Part shown: positions 49,524 through 54,910 of the stretch, one piece after another
How the letters are laid out: each line of letters begins with the position of its first letter
Position numbering within the stretch: position 1 is the first letter of the stretch
NCBI GenBank assembly: GCA_044234005.1
Contig: JBIIJE010000004.1
Span: 1 to 54,910, forward strand
Source of the DNA: OLB11 sp044234005
Lineage (GTDB): Bacteria > Bacteroidota > Bacteroidia > Chitinophagales > Chitinophagaceae
Length of the DNA: 54,910 nt
Reading direction: 5' to 3'
The notes under the pieces: model-generated
What the model saw: only the letters and a program-made list of their open reading frames with translations
The model's database searches: none
What the model was told of the DNA's origin: nothing
Position numbers and translations under genes: made by a program

Positions 49524-50306
49524 TTAAAGTCCACTTATACAAAGCCCAATCTGATAAGGACGAATATTCTCAGGACCATTGTTTATTTTGAAAACATTAC
49601 TTAACGCATATTGACCAAATATTGAAAAGTTGCCATAGCCTAAACGTAAAGTAGCTGAATAGCGATAATTCTCTAGGTATCTTTTTGTACTTACTTTTTC
49701 AACAATAGGCTTGCCTTCTACACCGCGCTTGCTTTTAGCATGAGCCGATACAAGTGCGCCTACTTTTAAACCGATAGCTGCTTTAAATCCTCTATTGCGA
49801 TTTAAACTATTGCTAAAATATCTGAACTCGAAAGGGGCTTCAATAAACGTAGTGTTGAATTTATATTTTTTATAATCAAGAGGTTCCGGAATGAATCGAA
49901 CTGCTTCCGTTGTATCAGTCAAAACAATGGCTTGGTTTTTTAAATAGATATTACTTGACGAAACACCAATACCTGCTGCAAAACTGAAATTAGATTTTTT
50001 GATTGGAAAATCGTAACACACATAAGCATTAAATGCTCTTCCCAAGCCTGATATTTGAATAGAATCTGGCGCACCAGCCCAATTTTCATATGCAAACTGT
50101 AACATCACATAATCACGAGAGGGTGCCGCGAAAGCAGAGGGTTTTGTCTCTTTCTTTTTAACTTTAGTTGTGCTAGGTGTTTGCGTCGTGGAAGAAGCGG
50201 TTGTGTTCGTTTTTGGTTTTATGGGTGGGGCTACAAAAGGCTTGCGTTGCGCTTGAGCCATGATGGATAAAAATGAAATTGCGAAGACGAAATTTTTTTT
50301 GTTCAT
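49524..50306 (-). CDS. Outer-membrane beta-barrel protein
   Basis: A 260-residue protein with a signal peptide (MNKKNFVFAISFLSIMAQAQ), then a low-complexity Pro/Thr/Ser/Lys linker (residues about 24-55), then a barrel of about eight amphipathic strands from YVMLQFAYENW to the C-terminal YQIGLCISGL. The pattern is that of the outer-membrane beta-barrel (porin-like) proteins widespread in Bacteroidota. The low-complexity linker may cross the peptidoglycan or contact a partner. The function is unknown. A -7 element lies at 50412-50419. Confidence 0.72.
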   Translation of the reverse strand: MNKKNFVFAISFLSIMAQAQRKPFVAPPIKPKTNTTASSTTQTPSTTKVKKKETKPSAFAAPSRDYVMLQFAYENWAGAPDSIQISGLGRAFNAYVCYDFPIKKSNFSFAAGIGVSSSNIYLKNQAIVLTDTTEAVRFIPEPLDYKKYKFNTTFIEAPFEFRYFSNSLNRNRGFKAAIGLKVGALVSAHAKSKRGVEGKPIVEKVSTKRYLENYRYSATLRLGYGNFSIFGQYALSNVFKINNGPENIRPYQIGLCISGL

Positions 50307-50411
50307 GCTTATTATTTATTCAAATTCATAAAGTAATGCATATGATGAGTCGGGATAAAAAAATATCACTTTAAAATCAAGTTGCTAGACTACTTTATTT
50401 TTTGTTGCGGG

Positions 50412-50419
50412 CAAATATA
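50412..50419 (-). promoter_or_regulatory. -7 element (TATATTTG) of the barrel gene
   Basis: The minus strand reads TATATTTG, matching TAnnTTTG, about 105 bases before the ATG at 50306. Confidence 0.4.
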
Positions 50420-50531
50420 AAGTAAGCATACTATAACGAAGCGTTAATTTTCATTTCAACAAGCTATCAATTCGTTCATAGTCTTCATTTTCCGTTGATG
50501 TATTTGAAGCATCAAAACCTACTCGTCAGCT

Positions 50532-50539
50532 TATATTTG
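50532..50539 (+). promoter_or_regulatory. -7 element (TATATTTG) of the two-component operon
   Basis: TATATTTG matches TAnnTTTG. It ends only 4 bases before the GTG at 50544 and 13 before a second in-frame GTG at 50553, so the transcript would be leaderless or nearly so. Confidence 0.4.
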
Positions 50540-50543
50540 CAAG

Positions 50544-51581
50544 GTGTCTTGGGTGAATAAATATTGGATTTTTCAAATAAGCGGGTGGGGCTTTTTCGCC
50601 ATGGCTAATATTTACATTGCCAGTCTATTGCAAGAGTTGAGTCTAACTATTTTTTGGCTCGATATTCTATTGGCACTTTTAGGTTTCGTTTGCTCTCACG
50701 TGTATCGAAAATGGATTCACGCAAATCATTGGAAGCTGCTCCCTACAGAAATTATTTTACTAAAAAGCATTATTGCTAGTTTTATATTATCGCTGGTATT
50801 TAATTCATTTTATTACATCATAATACGCATTTTGCAATATTTTAATGTGCTCACTGAAGCACATGGCATTCACTTAGGAACCGTGCTGTCTGTATTTATT
50901 TTATTCGCAATGTGGAATATAATTTATTTTGCTTGGCATTATATTGAAAGGAATAGGCTCATGGTAATTGAGCATTTGCAAATTGAATCTCAAATGAAAG
51001 ACTTAGAGATTAAAACCATTAAGGCAAATTTACAGCCTCATTTTATTTTCAATTCATTAAACAGTATTCGTGCCTTAATTGACGAGAATCCGAATTTGGC
51101 AAGGGACGCCATCACGAAAATTTCGCGGATTCTCAGACAGACTATTCAACAAAAAGAAGCTACGGATACCTTGCTGCATGAACTGCAGTTGGCAAATGAT
51201 TATTTGGATTTGGAAAAAATAAGATTTGAAGAACGTTTAAGTTTAAGAGAAGATATTGATGAAAAAACCTTATCATTGAAAGTACCTACGATGATGTTGC
51301 AAACACTTGTCGAGAATGCAATTAAACATGGTATATCCAAGCGGCATGATGGGGGTGAAATTTTTATCACCACAAAATATGAGAATGGTATTTTACATAT
51401 ACAAATACGAAACTCAGGAAAGTTGCTATATACGCAAGACAATGAAACTAGCTTAGGTTTTGGATTAAGTTCTACTCGCCAACGTTTAGCATTATTATAC
51501 AAGTCAAAAGCGACCATATCGATTTCTGAAGCTGATGAATTTGTATATGTCGATATTCATATTAAAAACCCAACAACATGA
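50544..51581 (+). CDS. LytS/YehU-type sensor histidine kinase
   Basis: A 345-residue kinase. Four membrane helices lie in residues about 8-135 and form the sensor part. The phosphoacceptor box is LQPHFIFNSLNSIRALI with His166. The ATP-binding N-box is LVENAIKHGI and the G-box region is LGFGLSSTRQRL. There is no extra PAS or periplasmic sensor domain. The start is a GTG; 50553 (then N-K-Y-W) is an alternative. The gene overlaps the response regulator by 4 bases, so the two form a matched pair. The signal is unknown. Confidence 0.88.
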   Translation: MSWVNKYWIFQISGWGFFAMANIYIASLLQELSLTIFWLDILLALLGFVCSHVYRKWIHANHWKLLPTEIILLKSIIASFILSLVFNSFYYIIIRILQYFNVLTEAHGIHLGTVLSVFILFAMWNIIYFAWHYIERNRLMVIEHLQIESQMKDLEIKTIKANLQPHFIFNSLNSIRALIDENPNLARDAITKISRILRQTIQQKEATDTLLHELQLANDYLDLEKIRFEERLSLREDIDEKTLSLKVPTMMLQTLVENAIKHGISKRHDGGEIFITTKYENGILHIQIRNSGKLLYTQDNETSLGFGLSSTRQRLALLYKSKATISISEADEFVYVDIHIKNPTT

Positions 51582-52300
51582 TTAAAACCATTATAATAGA
51601 CGATGAGCGTCTTGCGAGAAATGAATTAAGAAAAATTTTAACCGACTATCCTGATATTGAAATTATTGATGAGGCAGTCAATGCAGAAGATGCATTTGAA
51701 AAAATAGAAGTACATCAGCCTCAGCTCATCTTTTTGGATATTCAAATGCCAGGGGAGAAAACTGGATTTGATTTATTAGCCATGTTAGATTATTCACCAA
51801 AGGTTATATTCACTACAGCTTATAACGAATTTGCCATAAAAGCCTTCGAGTATAATGCGCTCGATTATTTACTTAAACCTATCGAATCGGCTAGGGTGTT
51901 AGAAGCTATTCAGAAGGCAAAAAAAAGTATTTCTCAGGATGTATATCAAGCTGCTAATAAATTAGGTTTGGGCAGTCAAGTTTTTGTAAAAGATGGTGAG
52001 CGTTGTTGGTTTGTGAAGTTAGACGAGGTCAGATTATTTGAGTCGGTTGGTAATTATGCCAAAGTATTTTTTGGGAATAACAAACCTCTCATTTTAAAAT
52101 CCTTGAATGCATTGGAAGAAAGATTAGATGGAAATATTTTCTTCCGTGCGAATCGAAAACATATTATCAATTTGCAAAAAATAGATAATATAGACACATT
52201 GTACAATGGAGGATTACGCGTAAAACTGCAAGGCGGTAATGAAGAAATAGAAATTTCTCGCAGACAAGCAGTAAAGTTTAGAGATAATATGAGCTTGTAA
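51578..52300 (+). CDS. LytR/AlgR-type response regulator (LytTR DNA-binding)
   Basis: A 240-residue regulator. The receiver domain (residues 1-120) has Asp8-Asp9, phosphoacceptor Asp54 in LIFLDIQMP, Thr80 and Lys100. The C-terminal LytTR domain (about 137-240) shows KDGERCWFVKLDEVRLFES and FFRANRKHIINLQKID, the usual base-contacting region. It receives phosphate from the kinase upstream, with which it is translationally coupled (ATGA overlap). Target genes cannot be told from the window. It is convergent with recA across a shared hairpin. Confidence 0.9.
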   Translation: MIKTIIIDDERLARNELRKILTDYPDIEIIDEAVNAEDAFEKIEVHQPQLIFLDIQMPGEKTGFDLLAMLDYSPKVIFTTAYNEFAIKAFEYNALDYLLKPIESARVLEAIQKAKKSISQDVYQAANKLGLGSQVFVKDGERCWFVKLDEVRLFESVGNYAKVFFGNNKPLILKSLNALEERLDGNIFFRANRKHIINLQKIDNIDTLYNGGLRVKLQGGNEEIEISRRQAVKFRDNMSL

Positions 52301-52308
52301 AAAAATAA

Positions 52309-52339
52309 TAGCCATAAGGGTTTCAAAACCTTATGGCTA
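52309..52339 (-). terminator. Terminator of recA, shared hairpin with the LytTR gene
   Basis: An 11-bp perfect stem, TAGCCATAAGG / CCTTATGGCTA, with a 9-base loop. On the minus strand it is followed by a long T run, so it terminates recA; on the plus strand there is no T run, though it may still end the two-component transcript. Confidence 0.75.
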
Positions 52340-52359
52340 GTACTGTTTAGGATGAAGTT

Positions 52360-53379
52360 TTATGCTTCTTGGTCAGCTACAATTTTTGCTTTGATTTTTA
52401 ATTCTATCTCATTTGCCATTTCTGGATTATCCATTAATAGTTGTTTTACAGCATCTCTACCTTGGCCTAACTTATTGGTATCATATGCATACCACGAACC
52501 ACTTTTTTGAACGATTCCATGTTCTACACCTAAGTCAACAATTTCGCCAACTTTGCTGATGCCTTCACCAAATATGATATCGAATTCAGCTTGACGAAAT
52601 GGCGGTGCTACTTTGTTTTTTACAACCTTAACACGTGCACGATTTCCTATAGCTTCTTCGCCATCTTTTATTTGAGCAATACGTCGAATGTCCAACCTTA
52701 CCGATGCGTAAAATTTTAACGCATTACCACCTGTTGTAGTTTCTGGGTTACCAAACATCACACCGATTTTTTCACGCAATTGATTAATAAAAATACAGCA
52801 ACAACCCGTACGATTAATAGTTGCAGTTAACTTACGCAAGGCCTGACTCATGAGGCGAGCTTGTAAACCCATTTTACTGTCTCCCATTTCGCCCTCTAAT
52901 TCAGCCTTAGGTACTAAAGCGGCTACCGAATCTATGACTACTAAATCTACAGCACCAGAAGAAATTAATCGGTCTGCAATTTCTAAAGCTTGTTCACCAT
53001 AATCGGGTTGTGAAATCAGTAAGTTGTCTGTATCAACTCCCAACTTACGTGCATACGATGCATCAAAAGCATGCTCTGCATCAATAAAAGCACAGATTCC
53101 TCCTTTTTTTTGAGCCTCGGCAATCGCATGTGTAGCAATGGTTGTTTTACCTGAAGATTCAGGGCCATAGATTTCTATTACTCTACCACGGGGAAATCCG
53201 CCAATGCCCAAAGCAATATCTATACCTAATGAACCTGTAGAAATGCTGTCAGTTTCTACAACTTCCTTGTCGCCCAATTTCATTATAGAACCTTTGCCAT
53301 AGTCCTTATCAATTTTTTCCATTGTAAGCTTGAGTGCTTTCAACTTTTCATTCTCTACGGATACTTCTGCTTTTGCCAT
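52360..53379 (-). CDS. recA: Recombinase A
   Basis: A 339-residue strand-exchange and SOS-coprotease protein. The P-loop is GPESSGKTT (72-80), the catalytic Glu lies in FIDAEHAFDASYARKLG, and loop regions include GDSKMGLQARLMSQALRKL and the DNA-binding L2 FGNPETTTGG. The length is normal. It is transcribed alone and ends at the hairpin at 52309-52339. Upstream there are two candidate -7 elements, a hairpin and a palindrome, so its expression may be regulated. Confidence 0.97.
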   Translation of the reverse strand: MAKAEVSVENEKLKALKLTMEKIDKDYGKGSIMKLGDKEVVETDSISTGSLGIDIALGIGGFPRGRVIEIYGPESSGKTTIATHAIAEAQKKGGICAFIDAEHAFDASYARKLGVDTDNLLISQPDYGEQALEIADRLISSGAVDLVVIDSVAALVPKAELEGEMGDSKMGLQARLMSQALRKLTATINRTGCCCIFINQLREKIGVMFGNPETTTGGNALKFYASVRLDIRRIAQIKDGEEAIGNRARVKVVKNKVAPPFRQAEFDIIFGEGISKVGEIVDLGVEHGIVQKSGSWYAYDTNKLGQGRDAVKQLLMDNPEMANEIELKIKAKIVADQEA

Positions 53380-53414
53380 GATATATATTTTATGTTTTTA
53401 TTTACTTAATTTGT

Positions 53415-53422
53415 CAAAAGTA
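53415..53422 (-). promoter_or_regulatory. recA-proximal -7 element (TACTTTTG)
   Basis: The minus strand reads TACTTTTG, matching TAnnTTTG, 35 bases before the recA ATG. This is the simplest promoter position. Confidence 0.5.
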
Positions 53423-53489
53423 TAAATTAAAGCCTTTCGGTTTACATGCTTCTTAAAGATGTGTATAAAATCTCATGAGCATTGGACCT

Positions 53490-53523
53490 AAAGCTAATCG
53501 GCTCTAACAGCCGATTTCGCTTT
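53490..53523. repeat. Extended hairpin upstream of recA
   Basis: AATCGGCT / AGCCGATT pair perfectly across CTAAC, and outside a small internal loop AAAGC pairs with GCTTT. If transcription starts at the distal promoter, this lies in the recA leader. Confidence 0.7.
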
Positions 53524-53552
53524 GAGGACTTTACTAAACATTTAATTCGTGC

Positions 53553-53560
53553 CAAAGGTA
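53553..53560 (-). promoter_or_regulatory. recA-distal -7 element (TACCTTTG)
   Basis: The minus strand reads TACCTTTG, the same octamer as at the atp and tlpA promoters, about 175 bases before the recA ATG. A perfect dyad sits in the position expected for its upstream half. Confidence 0.45.
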
Positions 53561-53569
53561 AATAGGGAG

Positions 53570-53590
53570 CTACGTAACCAGTTTACGTAG
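53570..53590. promoter_or_regulatory. Perfect dyad (candidate operator) upstream of recA
   Basis: CTACGTAA - 5 bases - TTACGTAG, an 8-bp perfect dyad, starts 9 bases upstream of the distal recA -7 element and so covers the promoter's spacer and -33 region. It is also 75 bases before prmC. The binding protein is unknown; an SOS-type repressor is one possibility. Confidence 0.4.
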
Positions 53591-53664
53591 ATAAAAACTT
53601 TTTTTATAAACGTCAAGGACATCATTTTATTTTATGGAATGAGTTAAAAATGTAAACTTGCAAG

Positions 53665-54510
53665 ATGTTTTCTATAGATGATGCTAAAATATTTTTTCAA
53701 CAAGCCTTATTAGATCTGTATGAAGCGTCGGAAAGTGATGAAATATTTGCAAGGCTTATTGATGATTTAACCCAACAAGACAGATTGCAATGGAAGCTTA
53801 CTAAAAAGCAACTTATTGCAAGAAGTACTTTTGAAAAATATGTTGCTCAATTACAACAACAAATTCCTCTACAATATGTATTAGGTTATGAATGGTTTGG
53901 TGATATCAAGCTTAAGGTAAATCAAGATGTACTTATACCAAGACCTGAATCTTATGAGTTAGCTTTATGGGTGATCGAAAAATTAAAAACAAAATCTGAA
54001 AAACTTCAAATACTTGATATAGGAACAGGAAGCGGATGCTTGCCCATATATTTAGCCAAATATTTTCCACAACATCATTATACAGCATTAGATGTAAGTA
54101 AAAATGCATTGGTTGTTGCAGCATCCAATGCCTTGGAACAACAAGTAGAAATAAAATTTATACAACAAGATATATTAGATAGCTCCTTACACGTAAATCC
54201 TTTACTTGATTTTATTATTAGTAATCCACCTTATATTTTACCCGCCGAAATGCAAAATATGCAGGCGCAAGTAAGGAATCATGAGCCGCATGAAGCTTTA
54301 TTTGTAAGTAACAATGACCCTTTACAATTTTATAAAGCTATAAAAAGAATAGCTGATAAAAATAGAAGTAAATCGCTCGAGGTCTTTTTAGAAGTTCATC
54401 AAGACTATGCAGAAGCTGTAAAAATTCTTTTTGAAGAAAGTAATTATAAAGTAGCGCTTCGAATGGATATGTACAAGCATCCACGAATGATAAATGCCTC
54501 ACGAAATTAA
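53665..54510 (+). CDS. prmC: Peptide chain release factor N5-glutamine methyltransferase
   Basis: A 281-residue enzyme that methylates the Gln of the GGQ motif in release factors RF1 and RF2. The N-terminal helical domain is followed by LIPRPESYELALWV, the SAM motif I ILDIGTGSGCLPIYLA, the acidic ALDVSKNALVVAASNA, and the catalytic NPPY at 187-190 (FIISNPPYI). The length is normal. The ATG at 53665 lies just after a one-mismatch -7 element (TAAACTTG, 53653-53660), so its transcript may have almost no leader. It is divergent from recA. Confidence 0.93.
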   Translation: MFSIDDAKIFFQQALLDLYEASESDEIFARLIDDLTQQDRLQWKLTKKQLIARSTFEKYVAQLQQQIPLQYVLGYEWFGDIKLKVNQDVLIPRPESYELALWVIEKLKTKSEKLQILDIGTGSGCLPIYLAKYFPQHHYTALDVSKNALVVAASNALEQQVEIKFIQQDILDSSLHVNPLLDFIISNPPYILPAEMQNMQAQVRNHEPHEALFVSNNDPLQFYKAIKRIADKNRSKSLEVFLEVHQDYAEAVKILFEESNYKVALRMDMYKHPRMINASRN

Positions 54511-54522
54511 TCGCGAGGCATT
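54493..54522. terminator. Hairpin at the prmC stop
   Basis: AATGCCTC pairs with GAGGCATT around the prmC stop codon. It lies between two convergent genes; neither side has a good T run, so termination is only possible. Confidence 0.35.
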
Positions 54523-54548
54523 GGGTGATTCTCATCAACTTACAAAAA

Positions 54549-54910
54549 CTATTTTTTATTTCTCACGCCATAGTTGCTTGCTTTACTTGCTTTTTGAATT
54601 TGTTTTACCTCAGTGCTGCTCATACTTTCAATGTTAAGCAATGAGTTGTCGTAGCTATCATTAACAGATTCTGCCTTTTGTAGTTCTACCGATTTTTGAA
54701 CTAAAGGCGCTTTGCTTTGCATATATTCTTTATTCTTTTTTACCATAGTGCGTGCTTTTTCATAATTGCCTTTATCGGCTTCGCGCATGGCATATTCCAA
54801 TTGTTCATTCGATTCGTATAAGGTAATTTGTGCAGCAACCCATTCGCTGAAACTGCTATTATACAATCTTCGATTAGACGTAAAGTTACATGTATTGTAT
54901 AGGGTGATAC
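54549..54910 (-). CDS. C-terminal part of an exported or surface protein, possibly VWA-domain type (5' end outside window)
   Basis: The frame is open from the window edge to a stop at 54549, giving about 120 residues of a C-terminus. It reads SEWVAAQITLYESNEQLEYAMREADKGNYEKARTMVKKNKEYM and so on: a charged helical segment with tetratricopeptide-like character, ending VRNKK. The arrangement resembles the C-terminal helical tail of some VWA-domain proteins in which ADKGNYEKA-type segments follow the VWA domain, but the domain itself is not visible. Function cannot be given. An internal TTG at 54866 is not a real start because the frame continues upstream. Confidence 0.5.
   Translation of the reverse strand, partial: ITLYNTCNFTSNRRLYNSSFSEWVAAQITLYESNEQLEYAMREADKGNYEKARTMVKKNKEYMQSKAPLVQKSVELQKAESVNDSYDNSLLNIESMSSTEVKQIQKASKASNYGVRNKK

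Noticed and set aside
1..54910. tRNA, rRNA or CRISPR elements
   Set aside because: No cloverleaf with a T-loop consensus, no rRNA-like conserved blocks and no regularly spaced repeats were recognised by reading both strands; a covariance-model search would be needed to exclude small RNAs.

Overview
The window is a chromosomal segment of a low-GC member of the Bacteroidota. The signs are: the Bacteroidota-type promoter -7 element TAnnTTTG ahead of many genes on both strands; gliding-motility genes gldF and gldG; a secreted protein with a type IX secretion (type B) sorting domain; a five-helix SdhC of the cytochrome b558 type; a DUF6089-type barrel; LytS/LytTR two-component proteins; and GxxExxY genes. 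Shine-Dalgarno sites are mostly absent. I cannot place the organism below phylum. No rRNA, tRNA or CRISPR array was recognised.

Layout. 1-9.7 kb: a cut-off PKD-type secreted protein, Mn-type superoxide dismutase, RNase HII, ribose-5-phosphate isomerase B, a DnaQ-like exonuclease, DNA polymerase III delta, a methyltransferase, a decayed nucleotidyltransferase module, and an orphan paaA. 10.9-15.1 kb: the succinate dehydrogenase operon sdhCAB, in which both intergenic gaps are filled by GxxExxY islets bounded by inverted repeats. 15.1-18.3 kb: a four-gene minus-strand operon (TlpA thioredoxin, gmk, CNNM/CBS protein, sugar-1-phosphate nucleotidyltransferase). 18.3-34.8 kb: a cell-surface polysaccharide cluster. 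Its core is a tightly packed minus-strand operon running from an asparagine synthetase-like gene at 34.8 kb to a glycosyltransferase at 24.5 kb. It includes two AsnB paralogues, several glycosyltransferases and a GDPD/HAD/nucleotidyltransferase/cupin/nucleotidyltransferase module. A plus-strand beta-helix protein plus a polymerase-like membrane protein is nested inside the cluster, followed by a GT4, an epimerase and a GT2. 34.9-39.4 kb: atpB-E-F-H-A, ending in a terminator without atpG. 39.7-41.4 kb: a BlaI/BlaR1-like pair with two abutting operator dyads. 41.5-54.9 kb: an outer-membrane barrel, ychF, a large T9SS substrate, gldFG, another barrel, a LytS/LytR pair, recA, prmC and the C-terminus of a protein that runs off the window.

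How the genes fit together. Energy metabolism (sdhCAB, atp), surface and motility functions (polysaccharide cluster, T9SS cargo, GldFG, barrels) and DNA maintenance (rnhB, holA, recA) dominate. The strongest unexplained structure is the pair of independent GxxExxY islets in the sdh operon. They have different terminal repeats and different states of decay, but sit almost identically, 5-6 bases after one stop codon and 10-12 bases before the next start. Next in interest are a perfect dyad over a putative recA promoter and the nucleotidyltransferase/cupin sugar module. All functional calls come from reading the sequence; no database search was possible.
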